A stretch of 54,367 nt of DNA from Alphaproteobacteria bacterium (GCA_013215815.1 JABSQP010000008.1:1-54367); one strand, 5' to 3'; shown: positions 39,927 to 48,897, numbered from the stretch's first letter. Notes: generated by a model not told the origin, from the letters alone. Made by a program: numbers and translations.

Positions 39927-41339
39927 ATGAGTGCAGATATTCTCATTATTGATGATGAGCAGGATATTCGTCTTTTAATCCAGGGGATTTTAGAAGATGA
40001 GGGCTTTCAAACGCGCCAGGCGGCTAATTCTAAAGAAGCTCTTGATGCTGTTGAGCTGAAAGTACCAGACCTTATTATTCTGGATATTTGGTTACAGGAT
40101 AGCGATCATGATGGATTAGAAATTCTAAAAACTGTGAAGAAAGATAACCCGCATCTTCCTGTTCTGATGATTAGTGGCCACGGGACAATTGAAACGGCTG
40201 TCTCTGCTATTAAAGAAGGCGCTTACGACTTTATCGAAAAGCCATTCAAGTCGGATAGGCTTCTTTTGATGATTTCCCGGGCACTTGAAACGGCTTCTTT
40301 GAAAAAAGAAAACGAGGCCTTAAAGGCGCGGATTGATATCTCCGCGGACTTTGTTGGAACATCTCCTGAAATCACAGCTATTAAACAACAAGTTGAAAAA
40401 ATTGCACCAACGAATAGCCGTGTTTTGATCTCAGGCGAACCAGGCTCTGGTAAAGAAGTGGTAGCTCGAGAAATTCATAAGCTTTCTGAAAGGAACGGAA
40501 AACCATTTGTAGCACTTAACTGTGCTGTTCTTCACCCTGAACGTCTTGAGGAAGAGCTGTTTGGTTTTGAACGTGATGGCGCAGTGCAGCAAGGGGTTTT
40601 GGAGCAAGCGCATGGCGGAACGCTACTTTTAGATGAAGTCGCAGATATGCCTCTTGAAACGCAAGGTAAGATCCTACGCGTTCTTCAAGATAATCAAATT
40701 CATCATTTAGGTAGCCAAACGCCGATCGATATCGACGTCCGTGTTATTGCTTCGACAAATCGTGATTTACTCGGTTTGATCGAAAAAGGTGATTTTAGAG
40801 AAGATCTTTATTATCGTCTCAATGTTGTACCGCTTATTATTCCCGCTCTTAGGGATCGTACAGACGATATTGAAGCTTTAATGAGCTATTTTATGGAGCA
40901 ATACGCAAAACAATCTGCTCAGTCTATCAAACCTTTAGCAAATAAAGCGCTTGTTGCGCTTAAGCAACATCGATGGCCAGGAAATGTGCGTCAGCTCAAA
41001 AATATGGCTGAGTGGCTCATGATTATGGGCTCTAGTAACGAAAGTGAAGAAATCAGCGAGAAAGATCTTCCGCCTGAAATATACAAAGTTAAAGAAGAGG
41101 CTGGCGCTAGTGATACAATGGATTATTCTCTTTTAGCGCTACGTGAGGCTCGCGAGGCTTTCGAGAAGCAATATTTACAAACACAAGTTGATCGTTTTAA
41201 GGGCAATGTATCCAAAACAGCTGAATTTGTTGGCATGGAACGCTCAGCCTTGCATAGGAAGCTAAAGTCTCTTGATATTTCTCTTCCCTCCAAGCAGGAT
41301 GGAGATAGAACTGATTCACAAAAACGAAAGAGTGCTTAA
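39927..41339 (+). CDS. ntrX: NtrX-type response regulator without GAFTGA motif
   Basis: The 470-residue protein has a receiver domain (acidic DD at about 9-10, phosphoacceptor Asp53, Lys105), an AAA+ domain (Walker A GEPGSGKE at 170-177, Walker B LLLDEVAD at about 233-240) and a C-terminal Fis-type HTH. The loop between LEEELFGFE and VLEQAHGGT, where sigma54 activators carry GAFTGA, is short and lacks it, as in other alphaproteobacterial NtrX. It may therefore act without sigma54. The stop overlaps the trkA ATG by one base. Confidence 0.94.
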   Translation: MSADILIIDDEQDIRLLIQGILEDEGFQTRQAANSKEALDAVELKVPDLIILDIWLQDSDHDGLEILKTVKKDNPHLPVLMISGHGTIETAVSAIKEGAYDFIEKPFKSDRLLLMISRALETASLKKENEALKARIDISADFVGTSPEITAIKQQVEKIAPTNSRVLISGEPGSGKEVVAREIHKLSERNGKPFVALNCAVLHPERLEEELFGFERDGAVQQGVLEQAHGGTLLLDEVADMPLETQGKILRVLQDNQIHHLGSQTPIDIDVRVIASTNRDLLGLIEKGDFREDLYYRLNVVPLIIPALRDRTDDIEALMSYFMEQYAKQSAQSIKPLANKALVALKQHRWPGNVRQLKNMAEWLMIMGSSNESEEISEKDLPPEIYKVKEEAGASDTMDYSLLALREAREAFEKQYLQTQVDRFKGNVSKTAEFVGMERSALHRKLKSLDISLPSKQDGDRTDSQKRKSA

Positions 41340-42715
41340 TGCGGGTTATTGTTTGTGGTGCAGGGCAGGTGGGCTCTAGTATTGCCTCTTATCTTTCCAG
41401 AGAAAATAACGATGTTACTGTCATTGATACAGATGCTGATGTTATCGCAGATGTAAACGCACACGCGGACGTAAACAGTATAATTGGTTCTGCATCTAAT
41501 CCTGATGTATTAAACAATGCTGGCGCAAATGATGCTGACATGATTATTGCAGTCACTAATTCAGACGAAGTGAATATGGTGGCGTGCCAGATTGCGCACT
41601 CTCTTTTTAATGTTCCCAAAAAGGTGGCGCGTTTACGCCAAGCTGAACTCCGTAATTCTAGGTGGGCGAACTTGTTTAGCCGCGCTCATATGCCGATTGA
41701 TGTCATTGTTAGTCCTGAGGCTGAAGTTGCCAAAGCGGTATCGATGCGCTTGGCTGTTCCTGGTACGACATCGGTCGTTCCTTTAGCAGGTAAAAAAGCT
41801 TATTTATGCGGTGTTATCTGTGAAGAGGACTGCCCTGTTATTAACACGCCGCTACGACAGTTACGTTCGCTTTTTCCAGACATTAAGGCAAAAATTCTAA
41901 CAATCATGCGGCATGGTAAAGCGTTTGTTCCAGAGCCAGATGATCAAATGCTAATGTGGGACGAAGTTTTCTTCCTTGTTGAGTCTTCGCAGGTCGAACG
42001 CGCTCTATCAGCTTTTGGACATGAAGAGAAAAAAGCCCATAATGTCGTTATTGTTGGTGGCGGTAAAATCGGTCACGCGCTTTTGGATGAGATTTCTGAA
42101 AATCAAAAAGGCATGAACGTCAAAATCATTGAACAAAATTCTGATAAAACACAAGAGCTAAGCGAAGCGTACGAAGATGTGATTGTTTTGGAGGCAGATA
42201 GTCTTGATCGACAGGTCATGGAAGAGGTAAATATATCTCATGTGGAGACTTTGATTGCTGTTACAGACAATGATGAAACAAATATTTTAACATCAATGAT
42301 GGCATTACAAGAGGGGTGTGAGCGTGTTATTCCTCTCGTTAACCAAACAATTTATAACTCACTGACGGGGTCTTTAGGCTTGGGTAGTGTTATATCTCCA
42401 CGTGCTATTACAGTTTCCTCGATAATGAGGCATGTGCGCCGTGGGCGTGTTAAAGCGGTTCACGATGTAGCAAGTAATTTTGCAGAGCTTTTAGAGATTG
42501 GTGTTTCCGAGTCATGCTCTGTATTAAATACGCCCATTCAAGATGCAGGCTTTCCTGAGGGCGTTGTTGTCGCCGCCATTATCAGAAAGGATGAAGTGAT
42601 CATTCCGGATGGTGATACTATTATACGTGTTGATGATTTAGCGATTATCCTCGCTCCAACAGATCATGTTTCATCGGTAGAGAAAATGTTCTCTGCTCAA
42701 GTCGATATTTTTTAA
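41339..42715 (+). CDS. trkA: Trk potassium uptake protein TrkA
   Basis: TrkA is the cytoplasmic NAD-binding regulator of Trk/Ktr potassium channels. The 458-residue protein has two RCK repeats, each with a TrkA-N Rossmann fold (VIVCGAGQVGSSIA at about 3-16, VVIVGGGKIGHALLDEI at about 235) and TrkA-C domains (about 145-215 and 375-458). No membrane subunit gene is in the window. It is coupled to ntrX. Confidence 0.95.
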   Translation: MRVIVCGAGQVGSSIASYLSRENNDVTVIDTDADVIADVNAHADVNSIIGSASNPDVLNNAGANDADMIIAVTNSDEVNMVACQIAHSLFNVPKKVARLRQAELRNSRWANLFSRAHMPIDVIVSPEAEVAKAVSMRLAVPGTTSVVPLAGKKAYLCGVICEEDCPVINTPLRQLRSLFPDIKAKILTIMRHGKAFVPEPDDQMLMWDEVFFLVESSQVERALSAFGHEEKKAHNVVIVGGGKIGHALLDEISENQKGMNVKIIEQNSDKTQELSEAYEDVIVLEADSLDRQVMEEVNISHVETLIAVTDNDETNILTSMMALQEGCERVIPLVNQTIYNSLTGSLGLGSVISPRAITVSSIMRHVRRGRVKAVHDVASNFAELLEIGVSESCSVLNTPIQDAGFPEGVVVAAIIRKDEVIIPDGDTIIRVDDLAIILAPTDHVSSVEKMFSAQVDIF

Positions 42716-42726
42716 GAGGTCTTTCT

Positions 42727-43614
42727 ATGCCGCGCGTTGCTTATGTTAATGGACAATACCTGCCTTACTCTCATGCGAGCGTGCATGTTGAGGATCGTGG
42801 TTTCCAATTTGCCGATGGTGTATACGAAGTTATTGGTTGTATCCATGGGCACCTTGCCGATGAGACAGGACATTTAGATCGTTTAGAGCGATCATTATCT
42901 GAATTAAAAATGGATATGCCTGTTGATAGAGAGGCGCTTCGTTTTTTAATGCGGGAGTGTTTGCGGCGCAATAATTTAAAAAATGCAGGTATTTATATTC
43001 AAATTACACGCGGCGCGGCAAAGCGTGATTTTAAGTTTCCTGCGCCTGAAACACCGCAATCTTTAGTGATCATTACATTTCCATTTGATTTTGATGGGAA
43101 TGTAGGCGTGGTGAATGGTGGACGCGTTAAAACGCTGGCAGATATCCGTTGGAAACGGCGTGATATCAAGACAGTAGCACTTCTTCCTCAAGCATTAGTT
43201 AAACAAGAAGCCGTTGAGGCTGGCGTCGATGATGCCTGGATGGTTGACTCTGATGGGTATATTACAGAAGGGTCCGCCAGCAATGCGTGGATCATCACGA
43301 AAAATAAGAAGTTAGTAACGAGACCTGTATCATATGATATTCTGCGCGGTGTCACACGTACGGCGATTGAAAAAATAGCCTCAGAAAATAATCTTGTTAT
43401 AGAAGAGCGGGCATTTAAGCCTGGTGAAGCCTATGAGGCTGTTGAGGCATTTACAAGTAGTGCGACGGCTTTAATCACGCCGGTTATTGAAATTGATGGT
43501 CATGCTATTGGAAATGGCAAGCCGGGCGACATTACGCAAAAAATATATGGTGAATATCGCGCCTATGTTGATGGTTTACGCGGTGAGCAAGTGCATTGGG
43601 AGTCAGGCTTGTAA
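42727..43614 (+). CDS. dat: D-amino acid aminotransferase (class IV PLP)
   Basis: The 295-residue protein is a class IV aminotransferase of the D-alanine aminotransferase type: YVEDRGFQFADGVYEVI-like start (VHVEDRGFQFADGVYEV), the PLP Lys in RRDIKTVALLPQ at about 152, and ITEGSASNAWI. D-Ala/D-Glu supply for peptidoglycan is likely, but branched-chain or aminodeoxychorismate specificity cannot be excluded. Position between trkA and hfq is common in the class. The stop overlaps the next start (TAATG). Confidence 0.88.
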   Translation: MPRVAYVNGQYLPYSHASVHVEDRGFQFADGVYEVIGCIHGHLADETGHLDRLERSLSELKMDMPVDREALRFLMRECLRRNNLKNAGIYIQITRGAAKRDFKFPAPETPQSLVIITFPFDFDGNVGVVNGGRVKTLADIRWKRRDIKTVALLPQALVKQEAVEAGVDDAWMVDSDGYITEGSASNAWIITKNKKLVTRPVSYDILRGVTRTAIEKIASENNLVIEERAFKPGEAYEAVEAFTSSATALITPVIEIDGHAIGNGKPGDITQKIYGEYRAYVDGLRGEQVHWESGL

Positions 43615-44291
43615 TGGATCAATACAAGGCAATTATCTTTGACTGGGACGGGACGCTTGTTGATAGCACTGATTGGGTCTTAGGGGCGCATAATCATGTG
43701 CGTCAATTTATGGAACAGCCATTATGGACGAAGGATGACATTTTTGGATGTTCGAGTCTTTCTACAAGAGAGCTATATCCTGAAATTTATGGTGACAGAG
43801 CCCAAGAGGCTATGGACTTGTTGTCTGAATATACCACTAAATATAATTTACAGGGCGCTAATCCTTACGAGAAAGCAGAGGCGTTGTTATTAGTGTTGCG
43901 TGGAAATGGCCATTACTTAGGTGTGGTTAGTAATAAGCGTCATGAGCCCTTGAATGAAATGGTAGATCACCTGAATTGGCGTGAATATTTTACCAGTATT
44001 GTTGGGGCTGGTTATGCGGATAGGGACAAGCCCTCTGCAACTCCTTTGCTCTTATCTATTAATGAAATTAATAGAAGCATGGAGCCCAGAGATATTTTGT
44101 ACGTCGGTGATACTGAAACAGATCTGCTCTGTGCTAAAAATGCAGGATGCGACATCGCCTTTATTCAAACGGGAGGTGAAAGGCCTGATCTCATACGTAA
44201 ATATGCTCCCACATACAGCTTTATGACAACTAAAGAGTTCTATTCTTTCTGTCAGGAGCAAAAAAACGAAAAAACTAGCAAGATCGCGTAA
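43614..44291 (+). CDS. HAD superfamily hydrolase, phosphoglycolate phosphatase-like
   Basis: The 225-residue product has HAD motif I FDWDGTLVDST (nucleophile Asp about 10), motif II VVSNKRH, and motifs III/IV with Lys in DRDKPSATP and VGDTETDLLCAKNAG. A helical cap lies between motifs I and II, as in Gph/pyrophosphatase types. ATG 43614 overlaps the dat stop; an earlier frame start at 43596 is inside dat. The substrate is not determined. Confidence 0.88.
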   Translation: MDQYKAIIFDWDGTLVDSTDWVLGAHNHVRQFMEQPLWTKDDIFGCSSLSTRELYPEIYGDRAQEAMDLLSEYTTKYNLQGANPYEKAEALLLVLRGNGHYLGVVSNKRHEPLNEMVDHLNWREYFTSIVGAGYADRDKPSATPLLLSINEINRSMEPRDILYVGDTETDLLCAKNAGCDIAFIQTGGERPDLIRKYAPTYSFMTTKEFYSFCQEQKNEKTSKIA

Positions 44292-44393
44292 ATCAACGCT
44301 TGCAGCCTGTACTTATCTGCTTTAATACATCCCTGTAACCAACCGTAATAAAATAATAATATTACTTATAAAAACTCATAGGGGTAATTAAGA

Positions 44394-44654
44394 ATGGTTG
44401 AAAAAGGCAAAAACGTACAGGACGTATTCTTAAATGCCATCCGTAAGGAAAAAATGACGGTAACCGTCTTTTTGGTAAACGGTGTGAAGCTACAAGGTAT
44501 AGTCACTTGGTTTGATAATTTTTCGATGCTGCTGCGTCGTGAATCTCACGTACAGCTCGTCTATAAGCATGCAATTTCAACGATTATGCCAGGTGGTCCG
44601 TTAAATCTTCATGATGTTGAAGGTGATGATGCTGCGAAAGAGGAAGCGGAGTAA
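44394..44654 (+). CDS. hfq: RNA chaperone Hfq
   Basis: Hfq forms a hexamer that aids small RNA action. The 86-residue protein has the Sm1 motif ([22 protein letters not shown]) and Sm2 with YKHAISTI; the conserved proximal-face residues are present. Its C-terminus is a short acidic tail. A TAGGGGT ribosome site precedes ATG 44394. The 102 bases upstream hold AT-rich sequence, probably its promoter. hfq-hflX is a conserved pair. Confidence 0.97.
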   Translation: MVEKGKNVQDVFLNAIRKEKMTVTVFLVNGVKLQGIVTWFDNFSMLLRRESHVQLVYKHAISTIMPGGPLNLHDVEGDDAAKEEAE

Positions 44655-44690
44655 ACTCTCTAAACTCTTGCGTATGTACTGTTAACGACT

Positions 44691-46025
44691 TTGGGAAATT
44701 TATACGACACGCATAAGCCGCAAGAGGCGGCTTTCATTGTGCAACCTGTTTTTTCGAAACAGGTGAGGGGTGATATACCCGAAAGAGATTTAGATCATCA
44801 ATTAGAAGAAGCTATTGGTCTTGTTCATGCAATTCAAGTTGAAGTGGCGGGGTTGGATAAGGCGAATGTTACGAAAATTAGTCCAGGTCATTTCTTTGGC
44901 TCTGGTACGATTGAGCGCATTGAAGCTCAAGTTAAAGAGCTTAAACCCAACATTGTCTTTGTGAACCATAATCTTAGTCCTGTTCAGCAACGCAATCTTG
45001 AAAAAACATGGAATGCGAAAGTTATCGATCGTACAGGACTTATTCTGGAAATTTTTGGTGAACGAGCGCAAACGAAAGAGGGCCGTTTGCAGGTCGAGCT
45101 TGCGCAGCTGGAATATCAAAAATCTCGCCTTGTGAAGGCATGGTCTCACCTTGAAAGACAACGAGGTGGGACAAGCTTTGTTGGAGGTCCTGGTGAAAGT
45201 CAGCTCGAGATTGACCGCCGCTTAATTGGTGAGCGTATTGCACATCTGAAAAAAGAGCTTGCGAAAGTAAGAAAAACCCGTGAACTCGGCCGTCAATCGA
45301 GAGAGCGTGTTCCTTACCCAATTGTCGCTTTAGTGGGGTATACGAATGCGGGTAAATCAACACTCTTTAATCGTTTAACGGGAGCAGGGGTGTTTGCTGA
45401 AGATTTACCGTTTGCGACACTTGACCCCACAATGCGTCAGCTAACGCTGCCATCAGGCCGTGACGTGATTTTGTCGGACACGGTGGGATTTATTACTGAT
45501 CTTCCAACACACCTTGTTGAATCATTTCGTGCGACGTTAGAACAAGTTCAACATGCTGATGTGATCTTACACGTACGTGATAGCACACAGCCTGATTTTG
45601 ATATGCATAAAGCTGATGTATTGGGCATTCTTTCAGATCTAGGCGTTGATGTGGAAACGGATGAGCGCTTGTTTGAAGTCATTAATAAAATGGATATCTG
45701 TCCAGAAGATCGTCAAGAGGACATTAATCGTACGTTGCATTTTGAAGCGCGTGCCCTCGGTGTATCAGCCATAACAGGTGAGGGCGCTGATGCATTGCTA
45801 ACGGCTGTAGATGCTTACTTGTCACGTCATGCCAGTGATGTTGTTTATCACCTGCCGATCCATGATGGGAAGGCGCTGTCATGGCTTTATGATCATGCGG
45901 AGATAAGATCGCGTGACGCAGAAGGCAACGATGTGTTAGTCTCTGTATTCATTGATCCGGTCAATAAAGATCGTTTTGAAAGCCGGTTCGGATACGAAGC
46001 ACAACAAAACGCAAAACAAGCGTAA
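44691..46025 (+). CDS. hflX: GTPase HflX
   Basis: HflX is a ribosome-binding GTPase involved in ribosome rescue. The 444-residue protein has an N-terminal HflX domain with the Gly-rich FVGGPGESQLEIDRR, a coiled region, the G domain (G1 GYTNAGKST at about 218, DTVGF, NKMD) and a short C-terminal domain. The likely start is TTG 44691, with no strong ribosome site visible; there is no upstream ATG in frame. Confidence 0.93.
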   Translation: MGNLYDTHKPQEAAFIVQPVFSKQVRGDIPERDLDHQLEEAIGLVHAIQVEVAGLDKANVTKISPGHFFGSGTIERIEAQVKELKPNIVFVNHNLSPVQQRNLEKTWNAKVIDRTGLILEIFGERAQTKEGRLQVELAQLEYQKSRLVKAWSHLERQRGGTSFVGGPGESQLEIDRRLIGERIAHLKKELAKVRKTRELGRQSRERVPYPIVALVGYTNAGKSTLFNRLTGAGVFAEDLPFATLDPTMRQLTLPSGRDVILSDTVGFITDLPTHLVESFRATLEQVQHADVILHVRDSTQPDFDMHKADVLGILSDLGVDVETDERLFEVINKMDICPEDRQEDINRTLHFEARALGVSAITGEGADALLTAVDAYLSRHASDVVYHLPIHDGKALSWLYDHAEIRSRDAEGNDVLVSVFIDPVNKDRFESRFGYEAQQNAKQA

Positions 46026-46037
46026 ACAGGAATTCTT

Positions 46038-46859
46038 ATGACATCTATAAACATGGATAAGGTCGCCGACTATATAAACGAGGTGGCGCAAGAAAAGATT
46101 GTCCCGCGCTTTAGATCTTTAGGCGAAGATGAAATTCATGAGAAAACCAGCCCGTCGGATTTGGTGACGATTGCAGATATCGAGGCTGAAATTGAACTGA
46201 CACGCATTTTTCAGGATTACTTGCCAGGCTCTTTAGTTGTGGGTGAAGAGGCCGTTTCTAAAGACGAAGTGTCCATGTCTATTTTGGGCAGTGAGAGCGG
46301 TTATATTTGGGTGATTGATCCTGTTGATGGCACCAATAATTTTGCGTCTGGTAATGAAAAATTTGGAACGATGGTTGCGCTCGTGAAGAATAATGAAACA
46401 ATCGCCAGTTGGATTTTAGATATCCCTCAAAACCGTTTAGCTATGGCCGAAAGGGGGAGCGGGACGTTTATTAATGGGGCAAAGCGTGTTTATGCTGACC
46501 CGGATCGACCTCTTAAGGAGCTACGCGGTTTTGTCAGCCGTAAGTTCATGCCACCTAAAATAAGGCCTGAAGTCGAGGCGGTTTTGGATGAAAGCTTCGG
46601 CGATGTTGAAACATATATGTGCTGCGCGCATGAATATATGGAGATTTTAGAAGGAGAGTCATTCTTCTCTGTTTATTCCCGTATTCGCCCGTGGGATCAT
46701 TTGCCAGGTACAATGATGGTGTCTGAGGCAGGCGGTGTTGTCCGTAAATGGGACGGGTCATCTTACGGCCCCGGAGATGAGCGCGGCGGTGTTATTGTCA
46801 CGCCAACACAGAGTATGTGGGATGACGTACACGGCCTATTACTTAAACCTTTTGTTTAG
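46038..46859 (+). CDS. Inositol monophosphatase family protein
   Basis: The 273-residue product has the IMPase metal-site motifs VGEEAV (Glu), WVIDPVDGTNNFASG (DPxDGT) and RPWDHLPGTMMVSEAGG. Candidates are inositol-1-phosphatase, histidinol-phosphatase HisN or a 3'(2'),5'-bisphosphatase; the sequence alone does not decide. It follows hflX by 12 bases and is probably co-transcribed with it. Confidence 0.88.
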   Translation: MTSINMDKVADYINEVAQEKIVPRFRSLGEDEIHEKTSPSDLVTIADIEAEIELTRIFQDYLPGSLVVGEEAVSKDEVSMSILGSESGYIWVIDPVDGTNNFASGNEKFGTMVALVKNNETIASWILDIPQNRLAMAERGSGTFINGAKRVYADPDRPLKELRGFVSRKFMPPKIRPEVEAVLDESFGDVETYMCCAHEYMEILEGESFFSVYSRIRPWDHLPGTMMVSEAGGVVRKWDGSSYGPGDERGGVIVTPTQSMWDDVHGLLLKPFV

Positions 46860-46884
46860 TTGGATGTCATCATAAATAGCTCTA

Positions 46885-47208
46885 TCAATTCATGATGTAG
46901 TTCCATAGCTCGGTAGCGGCATTGTGCGTTAATTCTCCCGCAGCAGATGCAATTGTCTCAACTGTGCCTACTATAGCCATTTGAGTGAATGCTCCGCCAG
47001 TAGTTGCTAAATCTACACCAACAGCGGTAACAATTGGGTTCGCCTTAAAAAAATCATAAGCTAGTGAACCTATTTTGTGTGTGGTAACTTGAACGGCCTC
47101 AGCAAATCTCTGAAAGCTAGATCGCAAAGTATCTTGTAGTGCTGAGGTTTCTTCTAACTGATCCTCATCGATTTCAAAATGTTCAGCATCAATTGCTATT
47201 GTGCTCAT
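46885..47208 (-). CDS. Small unknown protein with hydrophobic Gly/Ala-rich segment
   Basis: The 107-residue product has an acidic N-terminus (about 7-25), an amphipathic middle, and a hydrophobic Gly/Ala/Thr-rich stretch at about 57-90 (GVDLATTGG, AIVGTVETIASAAGEL) that could insert in a membrane. I recognise no family. An ideal AGGAGGT site precedes ATG 47208. It lies 61 bases after mazG on the same strand. A TTGACATAA element overlaps the mazG stop, but no matching -10 follows at normal spacing. Confidence 0.65.
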   Translation of the reverse strand: MSTIAIDAEHFEIDEDQLEETSALQDTLRSSFQRFAEAVQVTTHKIGSLAYDFFKANPIVTAVGVDLATTGGAFTQMAIVGTVETIASAAGELTHNAATELWNYIMN

Positions 47209-47262
47209 AATACCTCCTGCATCTCATGTTGTGTATAACAAGGGTACTATGTATTTTTGTTA

Positions 47263-47268
47263 TGTCAA
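47263..47268 (-). promoter_or_regulatory. TTGACATAA element at the mazG stop
   Basis: Minus strand TTGACA (47268-47263) followed by TAA begins two bases after the mazG stop codon. At 17 bases the -10 would be ACCCTT, which is not convincing; TTATAC lies 24 bases away. It is listed because the nonamer recurs. Confidence 0.3.
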
Positions 47269-47269
47269 T

Positions 47270-48061
47270 TTATTTCTGATTTTTCCAAGCTTGTAGCATT
47301 TGATCAAGAGAGGCATTGGATAGTTGGTCACCTTTCTCTAGAAAGTCATCTTCTATGCCTTTAAAGCGTTTAATGAACTTCTCATTGGCTTTGCGTAGCG
47401 CTTCTTCGGCATTAATGCCTTCCATGCGCGCATAATTGGTTAGTGCAATGAGAATGTCGCCAAACTCTTCTTCTTGATGTTCTTTGCTGCTGTTAGTGCA
47501 CGCATCTTTAAATTCAACAATTTCTTCTTCAACTTTTGCGAACGCATCGTTTGAGTTTTGCCATTCAAAACCCGTTTTTGCCGCCTTTTTTTGAAGTTTT
47601 TGTGCGCGAAGTAGGGCGGGTAACCCTTTTGTAACGCCATCGAGGGCACTTTTTTGCGCCTTTTCTTTATCTTTTTGCTGATCCCATATTGCATTAACGT
47701 CCTCTGCATTCGAGGCTTCGACATCACCGAAGACGTGCGGATGGCGAGAAACCATCTTGTCAGCAATGTCAGATGTAACATCATCAAAGTTAAATAGACC
47801 TAATTCAGCTGCCATTTGCGTGTGGTAGATGACTTGTAATAGCAAATCGCCAAGCTCTTCACGTAAGTCCTTCATATTATCTCGTTCAATGGCATCAGCG
47901 ACTTCGTAAGCTTCTTCGATTGTATATGGCAGGATAGATTTAAAATTTTGCTCAATATCCCAGGGGCATCCGTTTTCTTTATCTCTGAGGCATTCCATGA
48001 CCCATTTGAGCCGCTCAATTGGGGGCAGGTCTTCTTGTGTTTTTGCTTTTTTAATACTCAT
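47270..48061 (-). CDS. mazG: Nucleoside triphosphate pyrophosphohydrolase MazG
   Basis: MazG hydrolyses NTPs to NMPs and can lower ppGpp or clean up damaged nucleotides. The 263-residue protein has two all-alpha MazG domains; the N-terminal one shows CPWDIEQNFKSILPYTIEEAYE and ELGDLLLQVIYH, the second EFGDILIALTNYAR. Its ATG overlaps the stop of the upstream unknown gene (ATGA), so it is coupled to the split DUF1629-like locus. Confidence 0.96.
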   Translation of the reverse strand: MSIKKAKTQEDLPPIERLKWVMECLRDKENGCPWDIEQNFKSILPYTIEEAYEVADAIERDNMKDLREELGDLLLQVIYHTQMAAELGLFNFDDVTSDIADKMVSRHPHVFGDVEASNAEDVNAIWDQQKDKEKAQKSALDGVTKGLPALLRAQKLQKKAAKTGFEWQNSNDAFAKVEEEIVEFKDACTNSSKEHQEEEFGDILIALTNYARMEGINAEEALRKANEKFIKRFKGIEDDFLEKGDQLSNASLDQMLQAWKNQK

Positions 48062-48537
48062 CTGGCGTCATTTCTCATTTTATTGTAATTTGTATATATG
48101 TCTTCAAAGCCCATAGTCCAAAAATAATCGCGAGGCATGCCCATTCTGCATTTTTGGTATAATTCAGCAGCAAATTTTTCTTCAACTATTAGGTAGTGTG
48201 GCCAATATGTGGGTTCAAATAGTTTTACATTTTCATTTATATTAGAAAAATCGAAATGGACATCTCTTACCCAACTGTTTGGGTATGAGACGTATGTATC
48301 TTTCCCATGATTAGCGTAATGGGGGGCTAATTCTTTTGATAATGTTATTTTAATTAAGTTTTCTGAAAATGGTGTTGGGGGAAAGCGCTTGTTCATATTG
48401 GTAAAAGATTTTTCGGGTATTATACATTCGTATCTTGTTGTGACTTTTAAAGCCCAATATTGACCAACATCCAAATTGTCAGGGTGTTTGGTTTTTATTC
48501 TAGCTTGTTCAAACGAGCAGTTTGAATTGTTTACCAT
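48058..48537 (-). CDS. C-terminal part of a split DUF1629/Imm11-like protein
   Basis: The 159-residue frame includes DVGQYWALKVTTRYECIIPEKS and LFEPTYWPHYLIVEEKF, similar to the central and C-terminal parts of the DUF1629/Imm11 family, whose members include immunity proteins next to polymorphic toxins. It is in the same frame as 48541-48777 and separated from it only by TAA-TTT, so it is most simply the downstream half of one gene cut by a nonsense codon. Restart at ATG 48537 is possible. Its stop overlaps the mazG start. No toxin gene is nearby. Confidence 0.6.
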   Translation of the reverse strand: MVNNSNCSFEQARIKTKHPDNLDVGQYWALKVTTRYECIIPEKSFTNMNKRFPPTPFSENLIKITLSKELAPHYANHGKDTYVSYPNSWVRDVHFDFSNINENVKLFEPTYWPHYLIVEEKFAAELYQKCRMGMPRDYFWTMGFEDIYTNYNKMRNDAR

Positions 48538-48540
48538 AAA

Positions 48541-48777
48541 TTATTTAATGTCATCAGAAACGACAAAAAAATCTTTTAAGTGGTAAAATTTTAAGACATC
48601 AGGGCGGTAACCACCTATAAATTCTAATTCCAATTCATTAATTGATGGGGGTAATTTAAATCTTCTACAGTAGTCATTAATACGAAATAGCTGAATATCT
48701 GGTGTAGGGTCTGCTGGACCATTTAGTTTATATGGTGTGTGGGTGGTTGGAGGAACTAGAAGTTTGAATCTTTTCAT
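48541..48777 (-). CDS. N-terminal part of a split DUF1629/Imm11-like protein
   Basis: The 78-residue frame ends with RPDVLKFYHLKDFFVVSDDIK. In DUF1629/Imm11 proteins a 'PD..Y......VVS..L' segment is followed directly by the conserved domain, and here that continuation is found in the same frame after the TAA at 48541-48543. Together the two parts would give about 239 residues, a normal family length. Possible readings are a recent pseudogene, stop read-through, or a natural split. The AT-rich palindrome at 48836-48858 lies upstream. Confidence 0.55.
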   Translation of the reverse strand: MKRFKLLVPPTTHTPYKLNGPADPTPDIQLFRINDYCRRFKLPPSINELELEFIGGYRPDVLKFYHLKDFFVVSDDIK

Positions 48778-48835
48778 AGTTTTAATATATGTGGCATTGG
48801 GGAGGCGGTAAATAGAATTAAGAAAAAGTGATAAT

Positions 48836-48858
48836 ATATATTATGTAAAATAATATAT
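48836..48858. repeat. AT-only inverted repeat with TTTACATAA element
   Basis: ATATATTAT and ATAATATAT form a perfect 9-base inverted repeat around a 5-base loop. On the minus strand it contains TTTACATAA, one base off the TTGACATAA nonamer. It lies between tatD and the split DUF1629-like gene and could be an operator, a promoter part, or a weak stem. Confidence 0.4.
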
Positions 48859-48897
48859 AAGATCCAAAAGAGGTGTTATATTCACTATACAAGGCTC

